Of a stretch of 64,000 nucleotides of DNA, positions 19,684-27,145 are shown piece after piece. Within the stretch, counting starts at the first letter, position 1, and every line of letters begins with the position of its first letter. The notes beneath the pieces are model-generated. The model saw only the letters and a program-made list of their open reading frames with translations, was not told where the DNA came from and ran no database searches. The stretch is from Chthoniobacter sp. Its GTDB lineage: Bacteria; Verrucomicrobiota; Verrucomicrobiia; Chthoniobacterales; Chthoniobacteraceae. The DNA is taken from NCBI GenBank assembly GCA_021414005.1, contig JAIOPH010000002.1:151728-215727 (forward strand). The letters run 5' to 3'. The position numbers and the translations under genes are program-made.

Positions 19684-19892
19684 TAGGGGGGCTGCAAATC
19701 GGTGTTGGGAGATAACTGTCCACGGGCTACGGTCGAAAGCCTTCGGTGAGGTCACGATGCAAGTGTAGAGAGGTGCATTCGAGACTGAGGCAAATGATCG
19801 GAAAGGAATTTTTCACCACGAAGAGAGTGGCACTTGGATGGCGGCCATCACTCAAGTTCCAAAAGGAAGAGTTGCCCCAGCGAGAGTAAGTC

Positions 19893-19910
19893 ACTTCGGC
19901 ATGCCGAAGT
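19893..19910. promoter_or_regulatory. parS-like 18-bp perfect palindrome
   Basis: ACTTCGGCATGCCGAAGT is a perfect 18-bp palindrome. Its 16-bp core recurs at 21337-21352. Both lie within 3 kb upstream of parB, as expected for a centromere site bound by ParB. Confidence 0.6.
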
Positions 19911-19917
19911 TTTCGAG

Positions 19918-19926
19918 CTATCCACA
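19918..19926 (+). promoter_or_regulatory. DnaA-box-like site
   Basis: CTATCCACA matches the DnaA box TTATCCACA at 8 of 9 bases and lies 8 bp from the parS-like palindrome, upstream of the Rep candidate and its iterons. Confidence 0.35.
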
Positions 19927-19971
19927 GTCGGCGTATACCCCGCCGAACTTTGGTGTGATACACTGGAGGGC

Positions 19972-20178
19972 ATGGAAACAAGGAAAGGGAAAAAAGGTCG
20001 GAAGGGGCCGCGCCCGCAGACGAGCATCAAGATGGAGCCGGAGGTGGCGGAGTATTTGGAGCGGCTGGCGGAACTCATGCAGCGGGATCGGACGTTTTTG
20101 ATCAACGCCATCGTCTCAGAGCACGCGCATCGTCACCGCGGCAAGCTCCCGCCGCGGCTGCAGATCATCTCCATCTAA
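19972..20178 (+). CDS. Small ribbon-helix-helix-like protein
   Basis: 68 aa. A very basic N-terminus (METRKGKKGRKGPR) precedes a ribbon-helix-helix-like core, TSIKMEPEVAEYLERLAELMQRDRTFLINAIVSEH. Such proteins act as DNA-binding repressors, copy-number regulators or partition accessories on plasmids. It precedes the Rep candidate by 4 bases and is probably co-transcribed with it. A -10-like TACACT ends 7 bases before this ATG, arguing for this start and a nearly leaderless mRNA; the frame stays open further upstream, but that region contains the parS-like palindrome. Confidence 0.7.
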   Translation: METRKGKKGRKGPRPQTSIKMEPEVAEYLERLAELMQRDRTFLINAIVSEHAHRHRGKLPPRLQIISI

Positions 20179-20182
20179 ATCT

Positions 20183-21055
20183 ATGCAGCGCGTCTCTCCC
20201 CAACAAAAGAACCGAACCCTCCCTGCCGTGCAGGTGTTCCCCGGTTTCGCCGCGCCGACGAGCAACACAACTTTCACACCGAATCAATTCTTTGACGTGT
20301 GCGTGCCGAACTATTCCCGAGGCGTTGTCCGGCTGGTCGCCTTTCTCATCCGGCAGGCACTCGGCTGGTGCGACGCCGAAGGCAACCCACAGCACGAACG
20401 CATCCGGGTTTCGTACAATGAACTCGTGAGCCGGGCCGGTATCGCCCGCAGCGAAATTCGCAAAACTTTGGATGCCGCGTTGGCGGGCGGGTTCATCGAA
20501 TGTGTCCAGGCGGGACAGGCATCCCGCGCCTACTCCCCTGCCGAAAGCGCCTACTACCAGCTTCGCTGGGACTCACGCCCCGAATACATCAAAGACCCGA
20601 AGACGTTTCGCGGCTTCTTCGAGGGCCAAGGCAATCGCACGGACATTCCGAATCAGTTCTTTGATCGTGTTGTCCCCACCGAACCGCTGTCGGTCATCAA
20701 AGTCGTCGCGTCAGTGATCCGCTTCTCGATCGGGTTTCAGGCGCGCCATGGAGGACGCCGACAGGAGGTGCGTCTCTCCTACTCCGACATTCAGCGCTAC
20801 ACGCATCTGCGCGACCGGCACACGCTGGCGGAGGCTTTGCGGTGCGCGGAGGATCGCCACTACCTTTACCGTATTGAGCAGGGATATTTCGATCCCAACG
20901 CTGGCCGGGAGAGCCGTCCGGGTCGGTTCACTTTGCGCTGGGCGGATGCTTCTCCCTTCCTGACCGGTTTGAAAACCCCACCGGCTCAAATCGAGCCTCA
21001 CCGGTATGAAAACCCCACCGGCACCGGTTTGAAAAACCCACCGGCACCGGTTTGA
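20183..21055 (+). CDS. Candidate replication initiator with tandem winged-helix-like domains
   Basis: 290 aa made of two related halves. The first (about 30-120) reads FTPNQFFDVCVPNYS...VRLVAFLIRQALGW...RIRVSYNELVSRAG; the second (about 150-260) reads DIPNQFFDRVVPTEPLSVIKVVASVIRFSIGF...EVRLSYSDIQRYT. Each looks like a winged-helix DNA-binding domain, an architecture seen in iteron-binding Rep_3-type plasmid initiators, although I do not recognise the exact family. The 3' end of the gene is itself built from 22-bp iterons, coding a tail with repeated GLK-PPA. ParA/ParB genes follow. Function as Rep is inferred from architecture plus iterons plus parABS; a phage O-like replication protein is the alternative. 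Confidence 0.65.
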   Translation: MQRVSPQQKNRTLPAVQVFPGFAAPTSNTTFTPNQFFDVCVPNYSRGVVRLVAFLIRQALGWCDAEGNPQHERIRVSYNELVSRAGIARSEIRKTLDAALAGGFIECVQAGQASRAYSPAESAYYQLRWDSRPEYIKDPKTFRGFFEGQGNRTDIPNQFFDRVVPTEPLSVIKVVASVIRFSIGFQARHGGRRQEVRLSYSDIQRYTHLRDRHTLAEALRCAEDRHYLYRIEQGYFDPNAGRESRPGRFTLRWADASPFLTGLKTPPAQIEPHRYENPTGTGLKNPPAPV

Positions 21056-21092
21056 AAAACCCACCGGTGAACCAGTCCGAAAACCCCACCGA
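20963..21092 (+). repeat. Five 22-bp iterons (candidate replication origin)
   Basis: Direct repeats beginning ACCGGTTTGAAAA and ending CCACCGG start at 20963, 21000, 21023, 21046 and 21071. Copies 3 and 4 are identical, 1 and 2 differ by one or two bases and 5 is the most diverged. Spacing is 37, 23, 23 and 25 bp. They span the stop of the Rep candidate and the sequence before the next gene. Confidence 0.7.
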
Positions 21093-21117
21093 TATAGAAA
21101 CGAAACAAGAAAACGAA

Positions 21118-21915
21118 ATGAGTAAACAGCCGCAGGCCGATGCGGCCACATCGAACGCTTGCGCTCTATTGCAACGGGAAGGGTTCACGGAAAAAGCAGC
21201 GAAGATTTTGGCGGGCCAATTCCCGGAAGACCAAATCCGGGCGCAGATCGCGTGGCTGGCGCGCAGGGCACCGAGCCGCAACCGGCTTGGCATGTTGCGC
21301 CGGGCCATCGAGGAAAGCTGGCCGGCACCGGAGGAACTTCGGCATGCCGAAGATTCCGCAGGACGGGAATTCGCGCGCCATTTCTACGCGGGGCTGGCGG
21401 GCAATGCCGGTTTGCCGGTTGCCGAACCTTCCGCGCGGGACACCGAATTGGCCGGAGAATTCGTTGAGCGCTTGCTTGCCACCAAGCCGGTGAAGATCGA
21501 GGTGAACAAGTGGGCGCGCGACTTTGCGGCGCATGTGAGCGAGCGCCGGAACGCGCGGGACGTGACTTCGCTGGTGTTGGCGTTGCGCGCTCACGGGGAT
21601 GCGTGGCTTTTGCGCTTTGGTCGTGCGCAACAGCGCTTACGTGACGAGGCCGCGGAAACCCTTCGAGCCGCCCATCGTGCGATTCACGAAGCCGCGTGGT
21701 TTGGCTTTCTGGCCGAAGCGGAAGTGGTCTGCCGCGAGAACCGCCCGGACGAATACGCGCGGTTTCTCACCGAGCACCAAAACTCCAAGTGGCTGCCCAG
21801 CATGGCCGATCCAGACAACCTGCGTCTGCTCGCTTTCCAGCGTCATTTCCAACTCCCGGATTTCTGGCCGTGGGACGCGGAATTTAACCCCCAACCTTTT
21901 CAAACATGCGCGTAA
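21118..21915 (+). CDS. Hypothetical replicon-associated protein
   Basis: 265 aa from the ATG at 21118 (MSKQPQADAATSN). Mostly helical: a helix pair at the N-terminus (LLQREGFTEKAAKILAGQF, then a WLARRAPSRNRLGMLRRAIEESW helix) and a charged middle. No family recognised. It lies between the iterons and parA and overlaps the parA start by 10 bases, so it belongs to the replication/partition operon. A TTG at 21052 would extend it through the last iteron and overlap the Rep stop; that start is less likely. The gene contains the second parS-like palindrome, coding LRHAE. Confidence 0.75.
   Translation: MSKQPQADAATSNACALLQREGFTEKAAKILAGQFPEDQIRAQIAWLARRAPSRNRLGMLRRAIEESWPAPEELRHAEDSAGREFARHFYAGLAGNAGLPVAEPSARDTELAGEFVERLLATKPVKIEVNKWARDFAAHVSERRNARDVTSLVLALRAHGDAWLLRFGRAQQRLRDEAAETLRAAHRAIHEAAWFGFLAEAEVVCRENRPDEYARFLTEHQNSKWLPSMADPDNLRLLAFQRHFQLPDFWPWDAEFNPQPFQTCA
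21337..21352. promoter_or_regulatory. parS-like 16-bp perfect palindrome, copy 2
   Basis: CTTCGGCATGCCGAAG, identical to the core of the site at 19893-19910, lies inside a coding region 570 bp upstream of parA. A weaker 13/16 match occurs inside parB near 23194. Confidence 0.6.
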
Positions 21916-22745
21916 TCACCGTCATCAATGCCAAGGGCGGGTGCGGCAAGAGCACCATCGCCATGAATCTCGCGGCTGGCCTCAGCCTGCTTGGTTCGCG
22001 CGTGCTTCTGCTCGATCTCGATCCCCAGGCACAGGTGACGCAGTGGCTTCATGCCGGTGATGGCTTCAACGTGTCGGGCACGCTGGCCGCTGTTTTCAAC
22101 GGCGACCAAATGCTCTCCGAGATCGTTCGGCCTTCCCACATTGCCAACCTCCATTTCGCAGCCAGCGCCGACAGCTTGGAGGAACTGGGCCGGCAGATTA
22201 CCGACCGCGAGAGCTATGCGTTCCTGCTCGCCCAGCAACTTGCCGCCGTGCGCGACGACTACGACTTCGCCGTGATCGATAGCCCGAACCAAATCTCGCC
22301 GATCATGGAGAACGCGATCTATCCCGCCGACCTTTTCATCGTTCCGTTCGAGAGCACTAAGGCGGTGAAGAGTTTCGCCAGCGTTTACAAGCTCCTCCTC
22401 CAGCATCGGTCTGGTGGGGACTATCAAATCCTCCACGTCCTGAGCAACCTGACCCGGCTTCCGGGCCTCCGTCGCCGGGTTTTGGAGTTGCTGGAGGCGG
22501 ACGATCTGACGCCAGCGCAGACGGAAATCCGTTCCTGTGGCTGGCTGGCGCAGGTCGATGAATACGGAGGCAGCATCTTCCACTGGCGACCGCACTCGCG
22601 CGGCGCGGCGGACATCAACGCCTTGGTGGCGGAGGCGCTGGCGACATTATCAGCTAACGAAAACACCCATGACACAAATGAGAGGACCGACCGGCAGGAG
22701 CCGGCTGGAGTTGGTGAAGGAGGGACTGGCGCGCGGATTGGGTAA
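21906..22745 (+). CDS. parA: ParA-family partition ATPase
   Basis: 279 aa. N-terminal deviant Walker A NAKGGCGKST (residues 8-17) with the signature Lys, followed by LLLDLDPQAQVTQW (Walker A' type Asp) and DYDFAVIDSPNQ (Walker B). No N-terminal HTH, so it is the short ParA/Soj type. It drives segregation with ParB, whose gene starts inside this one at 22669. The last 25 residues are read in a different frame from the parB start. Confidence 0.93.
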   Translation: MRVITVINAKGGCGKSTIAMNLAAGLSLLGSRVLLLDLDPQAQVTQWLHAGDGFNVSGTLAAVFNGDQMLSEIVRPSHIANLHFAASADSLEELGRQITDRESYAFLLAQQLAAVRDDYDFAVIDSPNQISPIMENAIYPADLFIVPFESTKAVKSFASVYKLLLQHRSGGDYQILHVLSNLTRLPGLRRRVLELLEADDLTPAQTEIRSCGWLAQVDEYGGSIFHWRPHSRGAADINALVAEALATLSANENTHDTNERTDRQEPAGVGEGGTGARIG

Positions 22746-23511
22746 GCGCGGACGGCTCATCGTGAGCCTTGACCGGCTGATCGAAGATCCCCGCAACGAA
22801 CGCAAAACCTTCCGCAACATGGACGGGCTGGTGGCTTCGATTAAAGCCGTGGGGCTGGTCGAACCGATCACGGTGACGATGGAGGGTGAAAGGTATCGGA
22901 TTCTGACGGGGCACCGTCGTGCCCGTGCCGCGAAACTCGCGGGCTTGCGGGAGGTCGAAGTGCTCATCCGGGAAGCCGAAGACGAACTGTTGCGTCGCCG
23001 AAAAAGTCTCATTTCCAATGTGCAACGCGAAGACCTTGGCGCGGTGGATTTGGCGGAGGCCTTGCAGGTGATGCTCGATGAGGACAACGAGGTCCACAGC
23101 CAGCGCGAACTCGCGCGGGTGCTGGGCAAACGCGAGGCCTGGGTCAGCGATATGCTGCGCGTGCTTTCACTGCCCAGCGCGTTGCAAACCCGGCTGCGGC
23201 ATGCGGAGGTTTCGGTGCCGTATGACACCATCATTCGGATAGCCCGGATCAGCGACGCGCACGAGCAGAAGCGACTCGCCGAACTGGCGCTCGGCGGAGC
23301 CAGCAATACCGAATTGCGCCGCCGGATCGGGGAGTTGCCGGACGGTAAAAACTCCCGCCGGAGGAAGACCGAACGCACCGCGGTGTGCGTGGACGGATAC
23401 ACCGCGAGCGTCACCGGCCCCGCCGGACAAAACGCGCGCCAGCACATGAAGACTGCCGTCGAAGCGTTGCTCGAAAAATTGGACGCAGACGAATTCGCCG
23501 ACGCGGCGTAG
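22669..23511 (+). CDS. parB: ParB/RepB-family partition protein
   Basis: 280 aa from the ATG at 22669 (MTQMRGPTGRSRLELV). The N-terminal ParB/Srx domain has DPRNERKTFRNMDGLVASIKAVGLVEPITV and the CTP-binding-type motif TGHRRARAAKLAG (GHRR box). The central HTH is HSQRELARVLGKREAWVSDMLRVLSLP. The C-terminus is probably the dimerisation region. It overlaps parA by 77 bases, a strong sign of co-translation. The palindromes at 19893 and 21337 are its probable binding sites. A second ATG at 22678 is possible. Confidence 0.92.
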   Translation: MTQMRGPTGRSRLELVKEGLARGLGKRGRLIVSLDRLIEDPRNERKTFRNMDGLVASIKAVGLVEPITVTMEGERYRILTGHRRARAAKLAGLREVEVLIREAEDELLRRRKSLISNVQREDLGAVDLAEALQVMLDEDNEVHSQRELARVLGKREAWVSDMLRVLSLPSALQTRLRHAEVSVPYDTIIRIARISDAHEQKRLAELALGGASNTELRRRIGELPDGKNSRRRKTERTAVCVDGYTASVTGPAGQNARQHMKTAVEALLEKLDADEFADAA

Positions 23512-23536
23512 CTCCCGATGAGGGATCGCCGGGGGC

Positions 23537-23565
23537 TTGTACAGGGCCGCCGGGCATGATAGGAT
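23537..23565 (+). promoter_or_regulatory. Sigma-70-like promoter for ardC-like gene
   Basis: TTGTAC, 17 bp, TAGGAT. It would give a leader of about 130 nt for the gene at 23705, containing a perfect 6-bp stem TCCCGG-TTTG-CCGGGA at 23587-23602 and an AAAGGA ribosome site about 11 bases before the ATG. Confidence 0.4.
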
Positions 23566-23704
23566 GGAGACCGGAGGAATTGGTGTTCCCGGTTTGCCGG
23601 GATGAAGCCCGTCTCGCGCACAGGAGTGCGGAGGTTGGTTTCACCTCGCAACCCACGCCGCAGCATTCGCTGGGGCCAACCACAATCGAAAGGAACACCA
23701 AACC

Positions 23705-24652
23705 ATGAGTCATCAAACGGCTCGCAACGATCCTTATCAACTCGTCACCGACTGCATCCTCGCGCATCTGGAACGCGGCGTCGTTCCGTGGCGCTGCCCG
23801 TGGAATCGAAACACTGGCCGTCCCCGGAACTTTCACACCGGCCGCGAATATCACGGCGTCAACGTCCTGCTGCTTGGCTTGCTGCATTTCCCGTCGCCTT
23901 GGTGGATGACGTTCCGTCAGACCAAGGAACGCGAAGGCCGCATTCGCCAAGGCGAACACGGCGCGCTCGTCATGAAATTCGGCCGCTGGGAAAAAGCCGT
24001 GAAGAACGGTGACGGCACCGAGGACAAGAAGACGACGCTCTTTTTGAAGAGCTACCGCGTTTTCAACGCCACGCAGATCGAAGGCATCGAGTTTCCGCCC
24101 GTCGAACCCGGGCCGCAACTCGATCCGAAACAGCGCATCCTCCGCGGCGAGCAAATCGTCGCGCAGATGCCCAAGCCGCCGAAGATCACTGAAGGCCGCA
24201 CCACGAGGGCGTCCTATCGGCGCAGTACCGACACCGTCGAGATGCCCGCGTTTGCCTGCTTCCATTCACCGGAGGAGTTTCATCTCACGCTTTTTCACGA
24301 GCTGATCCATTCCACCGGCCACGAAGCGCGGCTCGCGCGCAAAGGCGTCACTGAGAGCGACGGATTCGGAGGCAAGACGTATTCGCAGGAGGAACTTGTG
24401 GCGGAAATGGGCGCGGCCTTTCTCGGCATGGAGGCCGGGATTGTGCGCGACCAGCATGAGCAGTCCGCCGCCTATTTGCAGGCGTGGCTGGACACCCTCC
24501 GGGTGCAGGAACACCGGCGCTGGATTGTGCAGGCCGCCAACCAGGCGGGACGCGCGGCGGACTTCGTTCTCGGCAGGAGCCGGGACGAAGCGTCATCCGA
24601 GCCTTCCCACGAGGAACCCGCCGGGCAATCCGCCCTGCCAGCCGCCGCGTGA
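23705..24652 (+). CDS. ArdC-like antirestriction protein with zincin domain
   Basis: 315 aa. N-terminal ArdC ssDNA-binding domain (about 1-140): YQLVTDCILAHLERGVVPWRCPW, GREYHGVNVLLLG and WWMTFRQTKEREGRIRQGEHG. C-terminal zinc metallopeptidase-like domain with HExxH in LTLFHELIHSTGHEARL (near residue 198) and a downstream Glu in YSQEELVAEMGAAFLG. ArdC proteins protect incoming plasmid DNA from restriction and are hallmarks of conjugative plasmids and ICEs. It has its own promoter-like sequence and a structured leader. The last 20 residues are a low-complexity tail. Confidence 0.9.
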   Translation: MSHQTARNDPYQLVTDCILAHLERGVVPWRCPWNRNTGRPRNFHTGREYHGVNVLLLGLLHFPSPWWMTFRQTKEREGRIRQGEHGALVMKFGRWEKAVKNGDGTEDKKTTLFLKSYRVFNATQIEGIEFPPVEPGPQLDPKQRILRGEQIVAQMPKPPKITEGRTTRASYRRSTDTVEMPAFACFHSPEEFHLTLFHELIHSTGHEARLARKGVTESDGFGGKTYSQEELVAEMGAAFLGMEAGIVRDQHEQSAAYLQAWLDTLRVQEHRRWIVQAANQAGRAADFVLGRSRDEASSEPSHEEPAGQSALPAAA

Positions 24653-24655
24653 GCC

Positions 24656-24985
24656 ATGGATGTCCATTGCACAACCTGCGGCGAACCGTGGGACACGTAT
24701 CACCTGTGGCATGATGCCATCTGGGACACGGGCCTTTCGGAAGCCGAAATCCGCGCATGGGAGAAACTCCCGCAAAGCGGAAAGCTCGCTCCGAAGTGGA
24801 GGCAGCAATTCGAGGCCGCCTGCTACGTCTTCGGGCGGACGGTCATCAACGTGATTCGTTGCCCGGCGTGTCCCAAAGATGCGCAACCGGATCGCGCAAA
24901 GGTCCAAATCAATGCCGAGATCGAAAACCTGCTTGCAGGGGACGAGGACGGCCTGGCGGCGACCTACGAAGATCACGGGCTCTGA
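24656..24985 (+). CDS. Small zinc-ribbon-like hypothetical protein
   Basis: 109 aa starting MDVHCTTCGEPWDTYH. An N-terminal CxxC pair and a second pair at CPACP (about residue 71) could form a zinc ribbon. The ATG is three bases after the ardC-like stop, so it is in the same operon, and a terminator follows at 25017. Such small zinc proteins often ride with ArdC on mobile elements; I do not know their function. Confidence 0.75.
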   Translation: MDVHCTTCGEPWDTYHLWHDAIWDTGLSEAEIRAWEKLPQSGKLAPKWRQQFEAACYVFGRTVINVIRCPACPKDAQPDRAKVQINAEIENLLAGDEDGLAATYEDHGL

Positions 24986-25016
24986 GCCCACGATCAGCAA
25001 ATTGTTCTTTGAACAC

Positions 25017-25047
25017 AAAGGCCAGGTGGCAACCCCATCTGGCCTTT
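25017..25047 (+). terminator. Hairpin terminator after the ardC-like operon
   Basis: AAAGGCCAG and CTGGCCTTT form a perfect 9-bp stem around a 13-nt loop, 31 bases after the stop at 24985. The T-run is short (TTT). Confidence 0.6.
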
Positions 25048-25164
25048 CGCTCGCGCCAATTCAATCCGGCAGGGCAGGGAAGTGGTGTGTGGCATGAACC
25101 GCACTGGTTGTCACGGGAGGCCATCCGGCCACCGGCCAGCGCGGCTCTACCGCACATCACCATC

Positions 25165-25476
25165 ATGATTCATTCCGCCACCGACGAACCGGCGCAAGGG
25201 GAAGTCCTCGCGCCGAAATTCAGCCCCGGCCAGCTTGTCGCCACGCCGGGTGCTCTGGAAAAAGTCCAGCCCGAGGAAATGCAGGCCGCCCTCGCCCGCC
25301 ATCTCCGCGGCGACTGGGGCGAGATCGGCAAGGACGACCGCCGCGAAAATGACCTGTCACTCGAAAAGGGTTTCCGGCTGGTTTCGGTCTATCGCACCGC
25401 CGCAGGGTTGAAATTCTGGATCATCACCGAGCATGACCGCTCCGTGACGACCATCCTGCTGCCGGACGAGTATTGA
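25165..25476 (+). CDS. Small plasmid/ICE-associated conserved protein
   Basis: 103 aa from MIHSATDEPAQGE. The pattern KFSPGQLVATPGALE, ALARHLRGDWGEI, RRENDLSLEKGFRLVSVYRT and FWIITEHDRSVTTILLPDEY matches a conserved family found on plasmids and ICEs that is often labelled type I restriction subunit M, though it has no methyltransferase motifs. Function unknown. A strong terminator follows immediately. The same frame stays open upstream, but that part overlaps the previous gene and terminator. Confidence 0.8.
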   Translation: MIHSATDEPAQGEVLAPKFSPGQLVATPGALEKVQPEEMQAALARHLRGDWGEIGKDDRRENDLSLEKGFRLVSVYRTAAGLKFWIITEHDRSVTTILLPDEY

Positions 25477-25482
25477 AAACAC

Positions 25483-25516
25483 GGGCTGCTTCCATCACGG
25501 AGGCAGCCCTTTCATT
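25483..25516 (+). terminator. Rho-independent terminator
   Basis: GGGCTGCTTCC pairs with GGAGGCAGCCC (one G-T wobble) around ATCAC, followed by TTTCATTTTCC. It lies 7 bases after the stop of the 103-aa gene. Confidence 0.75.
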
Positions 25517-25578
25517 TTCCTCGCAAAAGCGGTGTCGCCGAAAAATGCAGCTCAACAGAGCCGTCATTTTTGAGATAT

Positions 25579-25600
25579 GTCGCCAACAGAATTTGGCGAC
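25579..25600 (-). terminator. Hairpin downstream of minus-strand gene
   Basis: GTCGCCAA and TTGGCGAC form a perfect 8-bp stem with a 6-nt loop, 7 bases beyond the stop of the gene ending at 25607. The following sequence is not T-rich, so its terminator function is uncertain. Confidence 0.4.
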
Positions 25601-25606
25601 GCGTTT

Positions 25607-26080
25607 TCAGGCTGCCCTTTCCATAATGTCGCACGAGTCGAGGGCTCGCTCGACGAACTGCACGAAGTCGCCGTCTTGGAAGATTTTTGATTTCTCCCAC
25701 ACGGCGCGAGGGATTGAACGATTGAGAAACTGCCGGATGTCCGCCGCGACCGCATCGTCGTCGAACTGCATGCCAAGTTTGCGCGCCTTGAACGCCGCGC
25801 GCAGATGCAGGATCAGCGTGTGAACGAACAATTCTTCCTCCGCCGTAACTGGCTCACGTCGCAGGTTCACTGACACCAGCAACACTCGCGAAAGCGCTCT
25901 CCGCTCGTAGAGCTTTGACCAGATTTCACGGTGCGCGTTGGTGAGCGCAAACAGGTTCCCGATTTTCCGTTCCTTCGTATCCGTGCGGACGGAGTGAATC
26001 GCTGTGAAGAAGCCGACGAGCAGGCTCGCCGTTTGCAGGAATTGAAACCAGTTCTGTTCCGCCCATTCGAGGATTCCCAT
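25607..26080 (-). CDS. Single-pass membrane hypothetical protein
   Basis: 157 aa from MGILEWAEQNWFQF. One N-terminal membrane helix (FLQTASLLVGFFTAIHSV) and a charged cytoplasmic helical part (NLFALTNAHREIWSKLYERR). No known catalytic motif. A -10-like TACAAT (26092-26087 on this strand) ends 6 bases before the ATG, with TTAGCA 18 bp upstream, supporting this start and a near-leaderless mRNA. It lies 32 bases downstream of the 81-aa gene on the same strand, so the two may also be co-transcribed. Confidence 0.7.
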   Translation of the reverse strand: MGILEWAEQNWFQFLQTASLLVGFFTAIHSVRTDTKERKIGNLFALTNAHREIWSKLYERRALSRVLLVSVNLRREPVTAEEELFVHTLILHLRAAFKARKLGMQFDDDAVAADIRQFLNRSIPRAVWEKSKIFQDGDFVQFVERALDSCDIMERAA

Positions 26081-26112
26081 CCCCGAATTGTACCATGGCA
26101 GGCTTTTCCGTG

Positions 26113-26358
26113 CTAAATCGTCTCGGGAATGTCCGCTTTCGCGAGCACGAGTGTCTTGCGCGGAATCCGGATGATGCGCTCGTCCGGACCGCAACCCGCG
26201 CCGAAGCGGAGCTTGCCGATGGCGGCGTCAGTGATGTCCACGCCGATGACGGCGAAATCACCGTCTTCGAGTTCGAGGATGTCGGGGCAGCCTTGGAGCG
26301 AGGAAGTTTTCGCACCGTTGGCGTGAGGATCGGGGCCAATGCGTCGAGTGATGTTCAG
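26113..26358 (-). CDS. 81-aa conserved protein with non-ATG start
   Basis: Reading leftwards, the frame gives ITRRIGPDPHANGAKT, then CPDILELEDGDFAVIGVDIT, then AGCGPDERIIRIPRKTLV and ends ADIPETI. I recognise this as a small conserved family of unknown function (the GCPDILELE-DGDFAVIG-GPDERIVRIPR pattern). An in-frame TAA lies three codons before the first possible start, so initiation must be at CTG (26358) or ATT (26340); there is no ATG, GTG or TTG. It is divergent from the XRE regulator at 26419. Confidence 0.7.
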   Translation of the reverse strand: MNITRRIGPDPHANGAKTSSLQGCPDILELEDGDFAVIGVDITDAAIGKLRFGAGCGPDERIIRIPRKTLVLAKADIPETI

Positions 26359-26367
26359 GCCTTACTT

Positions 26368-26381
26368 GTGCCTATGGGCAC
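26368..26381. promoter_or_regulatory. Operator-like inverted repeat
   Basis: GTGCC-TATG-GGCAC lies between the divergent 81-aa gene and the XRE regulator gene. A TTGACA hexamer (minus strand, 26392-26397) is next to it. Autoregulation by the XRE protein is plausible. Confidence 0.4.
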
Positions 26382-26418
26382 ATCGCGTGTCAACAAGATA
26401 GTGCGATAGAAAACCCGC

Positions 26419-26685
26419 GTGTCAAAAGCCGCCGACCGCCAACGCCAAGCCACGATCGACCGCCTCATCACATCGCTTGAGGCGGAACGCCGCAGGCAAG
26501 AGCTATCGTTGAACGAAGTCGCAACCCGCGCCGGCCTCAGCCATACGATGGTCATGCGTGTCGAAAAGCGTGACCGCCTGCCAACAATCGACACACTGCT
26601 TCGTATCGCGGAGGCGCTTGACGTCGATCTCGGTGCGCTGATTCAGCGCGCCAGCAAAGCCGCCAAGCGCACAGGCAAAGCCTGA
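26419..26685 (+). CDS. XRE-family HTH regulator
   Basis: 88 aa, GTG start (MSKAADRQRQ). HTH_3 domain RRQELSLNEVATRAGLSHTMVMRVEKRDRLPTIDTLLRIAEALDVDLGAL, about the whole protein. A TAGAAA -10-like hexamer ends 6 bases before the GTG, as at other genes of this element. Probably represses its own promoter and the divergent small operon; it could also regulate transfer functions nearby. Confidence 0.85.
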   Translation: MSKAADRQRQATIDRLITSLEAERRRQELSLNEVATRAGLSHTMVMRVEKRDRLPTIDTLLRIAEALDVDLGALIQRASKAAKRTGKA

Positions 26686-26798
26686 CTGCTTCTGTCCCCT
26701 ATCGTGGACAGCCGGGCTGATTACCCCACATACATGGTATGTAGCCCCGCGCGAAATCCGCGCGGCTGTTGCGCGGCTCAACGACCGCGTTGACTGGC

Positions 26799-26940
26799 TC
26801 CCCCAAGGTTGTCGTGCAGCGCCCGACTTCGCGCGATTTCCTCCGGCTATCGGGTCAAGCCTGCGTTAGCCACTCCGGCCTTGACCAAACCGCGCGAAGT
26901 CGGCCGCCACGGGATACCTCCCGCCGACAACCTTGGGGGA
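26799..26940. repeat. 142-bp nested inverted repeat (oriT or structured RNA candidate)
   Basis: Three nested arms: a perfect 16-bp outer stem (26799-26814 with 26925-26940), a perfect 13-bp middle stem (26823-26835 with 26891-26903) and an inner stem GGTCAAG-CC/GGCCTTGACC (26853-26861 with 26877-26886). A small GGGA-TACC-TCCC hairpin sits in the right internal loop, giving a multibranched shape. Confidence 0.7.
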
Positions 26941-27116
26941 ACTAATTCCATAAAGGACAACTTCGCTATCGCGTCCGTCCACCCTACCGGGTGGCCGACA
27001 ACTTCGCGCATGGCGCGGCTATCGCCGCCGCCGCGCCGCCGGAACAGGAAATCGCGCCCCGCATCGGGTCCCCATTGCTCCGCGCCCGCTATCGCTCTGC
27101 GCGAACGGGCACGCCT

Positions 27117-27145
27117 TTGGAACCTCGCGTCCGGTTTGGTACAAT
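27117..27145 (+). promoter_or_regulatory. Promoter of the replication-relaxation gene
   Basis: TTGGAA, exactly 17 bp, TACAAT, extended by TGG before the -10. The -10 ends 6 bases before the ATG at 27152, predicting a leaderless or nearly leaderless transcript. Confidence 0.6.

Noticed and set aside
20963..21092. CRISPR-like array
   Set aside because: Repeats are almost contiguous (1-15 bp between copies) with no spacers, no cas genes, and they lie in and after a Rep candidate, so they are iterons.
23194..23209. Third parS-like sequence inside parB
   Set aside because: Only 13 of 16 bases match and the palindrome is broken; too weak to list as a site.
25926..26339. 137-codon minus-strand frame overlapping the 81-aa gene
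   Set aside because: Ser/Arg-rich with no family features, while the neighbouring frame carries a conserved-looking protein sequence.
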